NCBI RefSeq assembly: GCF_000002235.5
Contig: NW_022145594.1
Span: 21,259,890-21,323,889, forward strand
Reading direction: 5' to 3'
From: Strongylocentrotus purpuratus
Taxonomy: Eukaryota > Echinodermata > Echinoidea > Camarodonta > Strongylocentrotidae
DNA: 64,000 bases
The translations under genes were made by a program, and so were the position numbers. Numbering within the stretch: position 1 is the first letter of the stretch; the number at the start of each line of letters is the position of its first letter. The notes under the pieces are model-generated. The model ran no database searches and was not told the origin of the DNA. It saw only the letters and a program-made list of their open reading frames with translations. Shown here piece after piece: positions 35,344-45,595 of the stretch.

Positions 35344-38300
35344 CTGATTAATAACACAAACAACAACAAAAAGTAAACACAAACTTAATGCCAGTTTGAT
35401 ACAAATAAGTAGCTTTGTTATTAATCAAAACATATATTTCTTGTAAATATTCTTTCCCACAACGGGTAAATTACGATAGGACAAATACATTCACATCAAA
35501 ACTTTCTTTTTTCGGGGGCAGCTGGTCGGCTTTATATGTATATTCTTTTTGTATTTGTCTATTTATTCATTTTTTTACTCATTCATTAATTCACTTGTTT
35601 ATTTAGTCATTCATTCATTTTGAATTCAATTATCCATTCATGTATTCATTTATTTGCTTTATCTTTGTGGTTGTTGGATATTATGGCGTTTTCTATCGTC
35701 GTTGGATGATTTTTGTTTATTTATATTTTGTTTATTGAGCAGGCTTGTCCCACTAAGAGAGAGCTGTAAACAAATTATAACATAAACAATACTTGTAGAT
35801 GATAGAATTTCCAGGCGAAATTCGCGAGTTTGTCATTCGAATTCATTTTCTTTGCATTGAAGTTAGCGCAGATCGGCTTTGCCATGACAATTATCATTCA
35901 ATTTTCCCGTTTTGGTATTCAATTTAAAATTGTGGTCGAAGGGTTTCATAGATCTGTCATTTAATTTAGAAACTGCTCAACTAGCATTCAAATTAATCGT
36001 CACTTGTCGAGGCGTCATTTTTATCATTCAAATTAACACCTGTCATTCGTATTCGAATTATGTTTATTCAAGTTAGGAATGTTAGGGGGAAAAATGCAAC
36101 ACACGTTTACAGTTATTTAAAAAAATGCAATTAACTGCATGATTTGCCATTACGGTCTTTTCTGTTATTCCATTTTTGTTGGAAGGGGCGAAATCAAGGG
36201 ATATGGTTTTTCTGCACGGACATGTTAATATACCCCGGAAAAGTGGGGATACAAAAATACTTATCCCAGTCACAATATTGTACCCTTCCTCCATAATGAA
36301 ATTGTGATAAATTTATGATGAAACGCAAGACAAACAACTTCCTTACATGAACATTTACAAATATATTGAGACCATCAAGTCCGTAGATGTAAGTCTTTTT
36401 TTTTCTTCTTAACAATCAAACTTAAAGGATGATGAATATCAGATAAATCTAAAAGTATATGAAGTGTATAAATGAAAGAAAATAGAATATGATGAAATAC
36501 ACATGCAAAAAACAATTTTGAAAGAAAAAGAATGAGCTATAAAAAGTGTGTAATAAACGAGAAATGTATATTGACCATCAATTTAAGTGCACAAAGTGCT
36601 AATTTGAATGCTACAAATGAATTCGAATGCTAAAAGTACACATTCGCGATGCCAGAAATCGTGTTGCGCCAAATCGAATGACCAAATAGCGAAAGAAGCA
36701 CACTATTCATTAATTTAAATGAAACATACATCGATTCTAGCGAAAAATTCATAGATTTCAAAACTAGAAAAAGGAATATCAACCCAAGATATATCTGACA
36801 GCACTAAAACCGCCAAATTTGAACGCAAGACAAATTAATTTAAATGACAAACTCGCGAATTTGGCCGGAAAATCCTAAAACACCGACATGAAAGGAAACA
36901 AAACACAAACCCCCAAAAGGACATCTACATATGATACAAGACAACAAAAGAAAAATACATAAAACAGAGTTAATTAATATAAAAAGTTAATTAATATAAA
37001 TGGTTACAAGTAACTTAAATCAAGTCACTGGTAATGTATAGGACATTACTAGTAATTATCCAGTTGGGGGGGGGGGGGGGGGTAACAGCAAGTATTAACC
37101 TAACAAACCTAACTGTAATACAGCTACATTCAAATTTATCTAGGCCTATAACATAATCAAATTCATAGACAAGTGGAACATATAATCACTGATTCATTCT
37201 CAGACTGTTCTTTTTATATCTTTTTATCACAAAAGTATTCGAGAAAATACATGTAGTCTCACCAGTCTCCTTGTTGCACGTCTTGACCAGATTCTGCATG
37301 CCTTTGAGTGCACCGAGGCCACCTTCACCACTTCAGCGAGAGAGAAAGAGAAAGAGGGGGAAGATAGAGAGAGAGAGAGAGAGAGAGATAGGAGGATAGA
37401 GAGAGAGAGAGAGAGAAAGATAGAGAGAGGAAGATAGAGAGAGAGAAAAAGATAGAGAGAGAGATATAGAGAGAGGAAGATAGAGAGAGAGAGATAGAGA
37501 GAGGAAGATAGAGAGAGAGAGAGATAGAGAGAGAGATAGAGAGAGGAAGATAGAGAGAGAGAGAGAGAGGAAGATAGAAAGAGAGAGAGAGAGAGAGAGA
37601 GGAGGATAGATAGAGAGAGAGAGAGAAAGAGAGAGAGAGTGGAAAAAGAAAACGGGATGGTACGACGAGAAAACAAACTTGTCTTACTACTATTAAATAA
37701 AGAACTTCGAAAATATTGCTGCATACATGTATGACTATTATACATCATGTTGACGTCGTTCTTGTATGCTCCTTGAAACTGGATGGTCAATTTTAATCAA
37801 GTGAAGCCAACATTTTTTAGTAATGAAAGTAACGACTTGAAAACTGAGGATTCAAAATGAGCTAGCGAGAAACATTGAAATTTTGCATACGTTGTCTACA
37901 AATCAACAACAATCGAACAAAAGGATATACGATTTAGCTAGTATGCTTAAAAAGCGTTGAGTACATATATAAGTTAGCTTTGTAGTTCAAAATCTTATTA
38001 GTTGATTTCATACAGTAATGCATTATGTCATACTTTACATTTATTACGTGTCTTAAAGGCCCACTGCACTACTGGTAGCTACTTGCGCCCTCTATATAAC
38101 AAACAATGCCTAATCGGTGACCATTGGTCCCCCATGATCCTCTATTTCTTATGTTAACTGAGAGCTGAGTTGATGAGATAACCACCTGTCCAATGACCTT
38201 GCAGAGCAGTCTAAACCCTCCTGTAAACTACGGCAGATAAGCTTTAAGAATTTAAATTCTGCATTTCTGAGACATCCCTTTTAAAATCTACTTTCGATAG

Positions 38301-39856
38301 CCTTAGGGGTTTAAACTTCATTTCAAAACCGATTTCACAATAGATTATTCTCACGTATAAGTGCCCGTTATTTATCGATTCTCTTCGTGACAAGTGCATC
38401 TATTTTGTTATCCTTTTGTATTGAAACGACAAGATCCTCTAGATAGGTATAAATCTGTGTCAAAGACGCAATATGCATGACGTAAGAAACTAGGATTTAT
38501 TATAGTAAAGCGATACTGAACTAATGAACTTTCTGCCCTTGCGTAGACTGTTCAGAGCCATCTATTTACAGAGCTTGGCCAACTTGGTTTCACTTGGTCA
38601 CAACATGGCGTATATTCTTGTGTTTTGTGTTTGCCCAACAAAGCATTAGTCGCCCTATTGTGTCCAACTCAAACCGGGTTGGCCAGACTTTGTGTATAGA
38701 TGGCTCTGATACTGTTTATTGTACAGAGCCATATCATAGTCAACTTGGCAACAGTGCGTAACCCCATATCTAATTCCCACTTCGCAGACATAATCAAGGA
38801 ATACATTGTGGGGGAGACTCACTTGATAACGATGGTAACACAGCTTATTTTCTCGGCAATAACTAGAGGAATTTCCAGGATGTCTTCTTCCTCTTCTCCA
38901 TGTTCCCAATCTACATCATCAACGAAGGCCCGTCGGGCATCTGAAAGAAGAATAATTATTCAGATATATCAAACTAGTCGTAATTCTTTTAAAAAAATAT
39001 GACAATCGACCAGGCTTTAAAAAAACACACAATAAAGGGGCTGTTTGCAAATGGTTGGTTTAATTCCATTCAAATGATGCATCATCATAACACTTGTAAT
39101 TGTTATAATGTTTACTGCCTTCATTTTCATCATTGTTATCATCATTACTAAACCATTTCTCAGTAATATTATACCTTTATTTAAAAAATATTATTGTTAT
39201 TATTATAATAATTATTGTTATTAGTATTGTCATTAAAAGTAGGCCTAGCACTAATAGTTGTAGTAGTATCAATATTACTAAAAGTATTATTAAAATCATA
39301 ATTATTTATCTTTATCATTATTATCATGATCATTATCATTATCATTATCATTACTATTATCATCATTAATATCATCACAATCATCATTACTACTACTACT
39401 ACTGCTACTGCTCCTACTACTAATACTTACGTTTACTGTCATCATAATCATCATTATCATCATCATCATTATCATCGTTCTTACTGTCACTATCATCACT
39501 ACGATAATAAGTAATATTAATGTAACCTTACTTATTTGAGCGACTAGCTCTTTCAGAGCCACCTCTTTCTCCCAGTCGTGCCACCCACGATTATCCACAA
39601 TGGTCAGAGCATTGGTCAATTCCACCTGCTCCCGCATAAGGGTGTGTCCACCCATCATGTCCGGCGGGGCAGTGGGGATGTACCTGCTGACACCCTTCTG
39701 CCTAGAATCCTTGTCGTAGTCGATGATGTTGATCAAGGAGTTGATTAAGGACGACTTTCCAGCTCCAGGAGCTCCGACGAACATGACCGTGGTTTTACTT
39801 TCCTGGTCGCAAAAAGCATCCATTTGGCTACGGGCATCTTCGATTGAAGTTGCCAT
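34703..39856 (-). CDS. GTPase 2: P-loop GTPase with C-terminal coiled coil (4 exons, 383 aa)
   Basis: Exons 39856-39532, 38940-38823, 37330-37263, 35343-34703; all GT-AG, phases 1, 2, 1, total 1152 nt without a stop. A 17-residue N-terminal extension relative to GTPase 1, then G1 GAPGAGKS (28-35), G2 candidate GGHT (69-72), G3 DNRG (88-91) followed by WHDW, G4 THKD (179-182). From about residue 225 a Lys/Glu-rich coiled coil runs to the end (HVQMKRK). All nucleotide-binding motifs are intact, so a working GTPase is expected. The nearest recalled relatives are IFI44- and AIG1-like proteins; this is a weak assignment. It is divergent from pseudo-GTPase 2 over 303 bp. I chose the ATG at 39856 as the first in frame. 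Confidence 0.9.
35805..36875. mobile_element. 1.07-kb terminal-inverted-repeat element in GTPase 2 intron 3
   Basis: The left end contains AAATTCGCGAGTTTGTCATT and the right end its inverse AATGACAAACTCGCGAATTT. Between them GTCATTCNAATT-like sub-repeats recur at 35830-36060 and, inverted, at 36590-36860. No transposase frame is visible. Superfamily unknown. Confidence 0.6.
37060..37083. repeat. Poly-G run
   Basis: About 18 consecutive G in GTPase 2 intron 3. One of many such runs in the window. Confidence 0.9.
37263..37330 (-). CDS. GTPase 2 exon 3
   Basis: 68 nt; acceptor CGCTGAAG|TGGTGA, donor GAGACTG|GTGAGA, phases 2 then 1. It encodes GEGGLGALKGMQNLVKTCNK. The acceptor is picked by homology and frame; its pyrimidine tract is the edge of a (CT)n microsatellite. 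Confidence 0.82.
37336..37640. repeat. (GA)n/(CT)n microsatellite
   Basis: About 300 bp of GA with GATA and GGAA interruptions. On the - strand it is a pyrimidine tract ending six bases before the 3' splice site of GTPase 2 exon 3. Confidence 0.97.
38055..38225 (-). repeat. Inverted fragment of the 45.6/62.2-kb repeat
   Basis: CACTGCACTAC...TAGCTACTTGCGCCCTCT, then TATATAACAAACAATGCCTA and CCCCCATGATCC, match in inverted order the block at 45790-45925 and 62405-62515. It lies in GTPase 2 intron 2. Confidence 0.75.
38823..38940 (-). CDS. GTPase 2 exon 2
   Basis: 118 nt; acceptor TCTTTCAG|ATGCCC, donor ATCAA|GTGAGT, phases 1 then 2. It encodes ARRAFVDDVDWEHGEEEED, an acidic loop as in GTPase 1, then ISCVTIVI. 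Confidence 0.88.
39120..39525. repeat. AT-rich simple repeat (CAT/TTA type)
   Basis: About 400 bp of imperfect CATTAT, ATCATT, TACTAC and related units filling most of GTPase 2 intron 1 right after its donor. Open frames across it are artefacts. Confidence 0.93.
39532..39856 (-). CDS. GTPase 2 exon 1 (G1-G3)
   Basis: MATSIEDARSQMD at the start, VMFVGAPGAGKSSLINSL, then YIPTAPPDMMGGHTLM and TIVDNRGWHDW. Donor CAAATAA|GTAAGG, phase 1. The intron right after it is a CAT/TTA-rich simple repeat. Confidence 0.92.
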
Positions 39857-40159
39857 TTTCTTCAATCCTTGCTCTCAAATGATCTTCGTCGATTATACTA
39901 TGTTATATTTAAATGAAACATGCGACTGTATTTATATACAGAGAGCATATCGAATATTATTACGCAATAAAACTGCTAGAACTTTCTCCGAATTACAAAT
40001 TTCATCATCACTGTCTCGTGATCTGCTTCATTGCATATTCCTGCCCATTTTAGGAAAGTCACCACGCCTACTTTCTGTTTCACTTCCTCTCTTTTGGGAT
40101 ATATAAACGTGTGGCAGCGACTTTCCAGCAGTTACATTAAGGTTGACTGTTAAAAGAAA
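39857..40159. promoter_or_regulatory. Shared bidirectional promoter, pair 2
   Basis: 303 bp between divergent ATGs. Toward pseudo-GTPase 2 (+) it has GGATATATAAACG (TATA at 40100-40107) and GCAGCGAC at 40114-40121, 46 nt before the ATG, as in pair 1. Toward GTPase 2 (-) TATATAAATA lies at 39938-39929, some 75 nt before the ATG. Just upstream of the + TATA box is an interferon-response-like element. Confidence 0.7.
40072..40088. promoter_or_regulatory. ISRE/ETS-IRF-like motif
   Basis: On the - strand GAGGAAGTGAAACAGAAAG holds GAAANNGAAA (ISRE/IRF core) overlapping GGAANNGAAA (ETS-IRF composite consensus), 12 bp upstream of the TATA box. The match is exact to these vertebrate consensus cores; use by this organism is inference. 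No equivalent was found in the pair 1 promoter. Confidence 0.45.
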
Positions 40160-40424
40160 ATGGACGACCCGGTTTCATTGGCTGTATGTTCTATGTCTCC
40201 ATCCAGAAGCGAGTATGAAGAATTCATTTCAAAATTGGAAAATCATGGCAATGTTAATGTAACCTTTTGCTGTATTGCAAGTGATGTTCAAAGGGAAAGT
40301 CGTGTATTCTGCCAGTATGATGCAGTGATCTTGATTCATTCAATTGCCAGGGGAAGATTGTCCATTACTGATGTGCAGGATGCCCAGTATGACGAGTTTC
40401 TTCCTCGCCTTAGCAAAGAATTCG
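40160..40424 (+). CDS. Pseudo-GTPase 2 exon 1
   Basis: 265 nt, MDDPVSLAVCSMSPSRSEYE at the start, donor AATTCG|GTAAGT, phase 1. ATG lies 46 nt after the conserved GCAGCGAC block. Confidence 0.9.
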
Positions 40425-43400
40425 GTAAGTACATCCCCGTCGAAAGAAGGGGTCATGGGGAACGAAGAATTTGGGAGGAAAATCTATATTTGTGTAAATC
40501 CTCGAAATTGATAATTGTTTGGTAAATTGAAGGGTAAAAATGTACTTTTATCACTGTCTCGAAAAAAATAAATAGTGTCTTTAATTTGTATTCCGTATCA
40601 AGGAGTAAAAACCAAGGAACCTTTCTTGAGATACTACATTTACCAAAATCGCATACGTATTTCTGGAGATATAGTCTTTAGTCTCTCTTTGTTGGTGCTA
40701 GTGAGCATGTTCCGTGGAATTGCCCACATATTTAGAAGTCGACATTGATGACACATGGGTGTAAGATCTTCTTCCATAAAATTATGCTACTCACATATAT
40801 AATAATGTTTTTTAATATCGCATTTCCAAATATATGTTTAAATGCACTTTACAATTATCCACACATGTACTAAATGAATGCAAGTATCGAATTTGTAGCT
40901 GACTAATGTGAATTTAACCCCGATGTCACACTAATCATAACAAGTAATATACGAATTTTTTTTTTTCAATTTAGGGCTTACCTTACTAATCCCGTTGCTA
41001 AGTCATCTTATAAGTTTGGATTATATTCTACTAGTACTAGTGGCCTTTGTAGCTTACAGAAAAATCAAAACTTAATAACAAATTACCCTGAAAGAAAGCA
41101 GAACAAATAAAGAAGTAGATATTAAGTGAAAGCGTGAACGAAATCGGAGAAACAATAAGAAAGTTGTGAATTGAAAATAATTTTAATCACTGTATACGTA
41201 TGAGAATTTTAAATTGACCGAACCAATAATGTAACTGTAAATAACTTGCGGATAACTTTCCAATTTGTTAATAAAATGTCATATTTTTCAAATTGTATTT
41301 CACAGGAGGGTCGCTTGAAAAAAAACTCTTTTCATTCTAGTAGACCTATTACAATATGCTTTATTTATGAGGCTATACTTACTATTTCTTATTTTTCTCA
41401 TCTGCCTTTAAAGCTGTCACCATTCGATGAAACGGGGGGGGGGGGCACGTACTCTTGGTAAAATGGAATATAAATGGTTATCAATTATTCGTTCTATTTA
41501 TTTCATTACCCATTCCCGTTTTATTTAGGTCCTTCTCGTATCGTTGTCTTGGTGCATGGACTATCGGATCCTGAAGCTTCAATGGAGATTTTTGCCAACA
41601 GGCAGCCAACCACGATGAGATGCTCCCAGTGGGTAAAGCTCTGCAGGAGTCTTCAGGATGAGGATGTGACATCCATGGTAAACCTTTTCTTGGCTAAGGT
41701 GCAGGAGAGTCCTAAACCAGCTCCGGGGTGGCCAACACTCCCAACTGAGACCGAAGGAAGTCTTCAAGATAGCCAAAGACATCCTCAGGTTGAACACATC
41801 ACAGCCACAAAGGTGACTTACAGCGGGGACAGATGGAGTCTTGATATGCCTAGTATTGACTTCATCATGTGTGCACAAGCGTGTACTCGAGATTCTCTTT
41901 TGCAGACGCTTAAGACAGAGGCGATGCAAAATATGATCCACTGTCTATGCTTTGAACAAACACAAGGTGAATTGGCTAAATTTCCTCTTTTGTGCAAGTC
42001 TAGAGGTGTTGTAGTCGAGTTGTTCAAACGCTTGACTTGAAATGCAAATAGCGTGGGTTCAATCCCCGATACATCAACAACTTCATTTGACAAGGCATCA
42101 AACTACATTTTCCTCCTATAACCAGGAGAGAAATGGGGACCTGATAGGATGAAAAATTCCTTTGCGTTAGTAATTGCCATAATGGCCTCACGGTGACCAT
42201 ATGGTAGGAATATTTCCCAGGGAGTGGAGATGGTGCACATTGTGCCTGGATGAATCCAATGACCCGGGGAATAATATTTATAAAGCGCTTAGAGACGGTA
42301 TTTCGTATTTAATGCTAATTGAGTCCAGATTATTATTGTCATTGTCATCATCATTATATTAATGATTTAGCTTCAGAATATGAAACCCAATCATACACGA
42401 TTGTAGATTGAAGCGTGCCGGGGGTTTCAAGTGTGACATGACATGTTCGCCATGTATGCTGGGGGGGGGGGGGGGAGGGGGTTCCAGACACTTAACAACC
42501 ACAAAGCTCTCTGTTTTTGCTTAGGATTTAACGAAAATTTTCACCAATAGCACCAACCATCATCAATATTTTCCCCTTATAATATAGTCCAACATAAATC
42601 TTAGAATATTTGTAAACTGATGCCTGCAAACATCTTCAAATTGCTGTTTTACATCCTGCCCGGATACACAACGTGTCTGGACTCACTACAAGAAATCCGG
42701 CTGCTATTATTAACATTAATTTCATTGTATTTAAATCCAAAGATGGATGGCAGCATATTACCAGCGACAATTCAAGAACCGACCCTTCAAAAACCGACCC
42801 CGTGTACGATTCTTTAGCATGCATGCATTCTGCTATCTTTATTTACAGGTAATTATACCTCAATTCTTGATGGAAACAATTTTAACTAATGAGCGTATCT
42901 CACTCCTTTTGTTTAAGTTCTTTTATATTACTGTATTTTTGTCCAATGTCTGTTTTTAAAAGCCCTGCCTCTACAAATAATTTGGTTTTGTCCTGGGCTG
43001 TTTATGTCTCCTTTGTCGTGCAAGTTTAATCAATAAAGTGATGATTTGAAATATATGTTTTTTCTTTACTTCCCTACATTACAGCGCATAGCCGAAATGT
43101 TTCTGATAAAATTAAGCCCTATTTAAGTATGGTATATCTTTATTTCTATTATTATCATTGTTATTATTATTATTAGTAGTAGTAGTATTATCACTATTAT
43201 TTTTTTTAATGATTTATGCTATCATTATTGTTATCATTAATATTATTATCTTAGTTATTATTATCCTTATTATCATTGATATCAATATTACAATGAAAAT
43301 AATGATAATAATAACAATAATTATTATTTTTATTAATTAATATTATTATTATTTATCTAAACTGAATTATTCCGTGTCATCTGTTGGGTCTGTTATCGGT

Positions 43401-45140
43401 CTGGTGTTAGACTCGTTAATGTTGACTATATAAGTGACCGATTCTCAGGACATCTTAAGCTCACCGCAATCTAAAAGTTCCTCCTTTCATCCGATTTTTC
43501 GAAAGGAAAATTCAATTATATTAGAAATGGGAATATAAACTCACACCGTCTTCCTGATTTAGCTTATAAAGAATGATACAAATACTAACAACCGGAATTT
43601 AAAAGCATTTGACTTCTCGTTATTTTTTTATATTTTCTCGTTAGAAATGTTAAAGTTAGTTCACAAACTAGTCTAAATATACTCATATGTTGCTATCAAT
43701 ACTTTGAATGTATTAACTGTCCTCTTTATTTTTCATGTGTATTACACAGGGACAAGATCCCAATAGAATTTAATGACGACACTCTAGAAGACCTGAAAGA
43801 CATCGTAAATGGTTAGTATAACAAAATTATTTACTTTCTATAAACATGCTCATGTACTTTTCGTATACTTTAGTATTATTAATTTAGTATTATCTTAAAG
43901 GTACTAGCATTTTAAACCCGAGAGAAAATAGCTACGGCTAAGGATTCACTCCAACCCCCTCAAAAATTCCCCTGAGGAGTGGATGAAATCACATTATTGA
44001 ATAACAAGATTTTGTTTCCCACTCTTACCAACGGACATTAGTCCATCTTGCATAAACAAATGATTCATTTGAATATAACTAAACAAAAGTAAAGACATGT
44101 CCCAAATACCCATTCTCTACTGGTTTAAAATCAAGTGTTTATAGTTCTATTATTTGTATTCTTTTTATCATTCTATTATTATTATAATTGTTATTGTTAT
44201 TATAATCGTTGTTGTCGATAACACCATTATTTTACCATTATTATAATCTTTGTTGTTCTTATTGTTGTTGTACTACTGCTACCACTTCTTCTGTAAATTG
44301 CGTTTAAAGGTACGGGTTACTGAGGGTACTGGTTCCATATAATTTCAAGTGTATGACTTTTCTTGTTTTCTTTCTTTATCAGACAAAGCTCAAACGGAGC
44401 CAGTTTTGGTTGCTATGCAAGGCGTGGTTGATGATGTATGCCTGAATGAAATACTAGATATATCCTTATCCTGCACAGACGAGGGCGTTCATATAGTGCG
44501 CATTCTTCCAAGAGTCCAAGGGCAATCTTCCGAAAGAGATCATCCCAAGACTGAAACGCTTTCAGTAAAAGATAAGATGGAACTGGAACTCAAACAAGTG
44601 GTTGCTTTGAAGGAACAGTTTAGATCAGGAATTAGAGAATTAGAAGAGGAAATGTCTGAATGTCGTAGTAGAATCGGAGCGTTGAAAGGCAATATTACGA
44701 GACTCGAGAAGGAAAAGTCTCAACTCAGTTCAGCCAAAGAGGATGAAAGAACAACACTGCAGGCTATCAAGAAGGAAGTATATGAAGCAACAGAGAAGAT
44801 TAAAGAGCAGGAGAAGGTCTTCCAAATACATCTGGACCAAATTAAAGAAGAGCTTGAAAAACTTGCTGAAACGATTGCTAGTCAAAAGGCACACATTTCT
44901 GAAGTTCAGGAAAAATACGCTGCTGAATGCAAAAAACTAGAAGAGAAGAAAAGTAGTGCTCAGTACAGGGTAAGAGGAGTTAAAGGTGAAGCTGCCGCAA
45001 TAGACAAGAGTTTTACAACGGGAATAGATAAACCAACACCAGATTCGAATATGAGGGACAATATTAGCGATGAAGACAAACACACGAGTTGGCATTGTTG
45101 TCTCTGTGACTTGATTTCTTTATACAATACAATATACTAA
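40160..45140 (+). CDS. Pseudo-GTPase 2: degenerate G-domain protein with coiled coil (5 exons, 542 aa)
   Basis: Exons 40160-40424, 41529-41966, 42743-42848, 43750-43811, 44383-45140; all GT-AG; phases 1, 1, 2, 1; 1629 nt with no stop. Residues 1-200 form an alpha/beta region (strands LAVCS, YDAVILIHS, RIVVLVHGLSD). Near 198-212, FIMCAQACTRDSLLQTL lines up with the G1 region of the partner GTPase (MFVGAPGAGKSSLINSL) but has lost the glycines and the lysine. The following exons then have the GTPase's phase pattern, with VLVAMQGVVDD where the GTPase has VVVTHKD. A coiled coil covers about 352-490. Nucleotide binding is therefore unlikely. I infer a non-hydrolysing partner or regulator of GTPase 2, with which it shares a promoter. 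No named family recognised. Confidence 0.88.
41529..41966 (+). CDS. Pseudo-GTPase 2 exon 2
   Basis: 438 nt, acceptor TTTATTTAG|GTCCTT, donor ACACAAG|GTGAAT. It reads RIVVLVHGLSDPEASMEIF at the start and IMCAQACTRDSLLQTL near the end. Aligns with the 450-nt exon at 3544-3095. Confidence 0.9.
41997..42360 (+). mobile_element. tRNA-type SINE with L2-like tail
   Basis: GTAGTCGAGTTGTTCAAACGC near 42010 fits a tRNA-like A box and GGTTCAATCCCC at 42056 a B box. The 3' end reads ATTTATAAAGCGCTTAGAGA followed by ATT/CAT repeats, the tail type shared with L2 LINEs. It starts about 30 bp after the donor of pseudo-GTPase 2 exon 2. Confidence 0.7.
42743..42848 (+). CDS. Pseudo-GTPase 2 exon 3
   Basis: 106 nt, acceptor AATCCAAAG|ATGGATGG, donor ATTTACAG|GTAATT, phases 1 then 2. 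It reads DGWQHITSDNSRTDPSK and ends CMHSAIFIY. Found by similarity to the exon at 1623-1539; the acceptor pyrimidine tract is poor. Confidence 0.75.
43140..43360. repeat. ATT-rich simple repeat
   Basis: About 220 bp of imperfect ATT/ATC units in pseudo-GTPase 2 intron 3; a similar shorter stretch lies at 44150-44290 in intron 4. Confidence 0.9.
43750..43811 (+). CDS. Pseudo-GTPase 2 exon 4
   Basis: 62 nt, acceptor TTACACAG|GGACAA, donor GTAAATG|GTTAGT, phases 2 then 1. It reads DKIPIEFNDDTLEDLKDIVN. Equivalent in phase and near-equal in size to the 68-nt exon 3 of both GTPases. Confidence 0.8.
44383..45140 (+). CDS. Pseudo-GTPase 2 exon 5 (coiled coil)
   Basis: Acceptor CTTTATCAG|ACAAAG. 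Opens KAQTEPVLVAMQGVVDDVCL, where the GTPases carry the G4 strand, then about 140 residues of coiled coil (ELEEEMSECRSRIGALKG region onward), ending HTSWHCCLCDLISLYNTIY and TAA. Confidence 0.9.
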
Positions 45141-45229
45141 AGTCATTTCCATAGCACTCTTACAAACTAACTATTGTTTCATAGCGCTTGACATAAAAAT
45201 TATCAAAGAATCTTTCGTTGATCATGGTC

Positions 45230-45500
45230 AAAGAGGAGAGTTTAGAGACATTTTCGGAAATAATCCAGCGGAGGAGATAAACGAATAAAACGTAGAAGCT
45301 CATTCCAGATATGAGGAGTACATGCCTGGAAAGCATTGTCGCCAGCTGTGGTGTATGTTCGAGGAACGTGTAGCAGGGTTGTGTCAGTAGAAGAGGGAAG
45401 GCCAGGACGAGCAGATTGGTAGGGAACGATGAGAGAGTCGAGATACACTGGAGCTATGTTTTTATTATTACCAAATTGATTAATTAACGGGTAATTCAAC
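45230..45500 (-). mobile_element. LINE reverse-transcriptase C-terminal fragment
   Basis: The - strand reads YQSARPGLPSSTDTTLLHVP then DNAFQACTPHIWNELLRFIR, the L2/Rex-like polyprotein C-terminus (normally ...YGDRAFS..AP.LWN.LP..IR). It begins about 90 bp beyond the stop of pseudo-GTPase 2. Confidence 0.75.
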
Positions 45501-45595
45501 CTTTGTAAAAAATCATTTGTATGAAAGAAAAATATCAGATAAATACAAGTTTGAAACTCAAGTATAAAGTTTGAATTAAATCAGACCAATATAAT

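Noticed and set aside
37227-37790. 187-codon frame rich in Ser, Leu and Phe on the - strand
   Set aside because: It is the (GA)n repeat read through; the true coding part there is the 68-nt exon 3 of GTPase 2.
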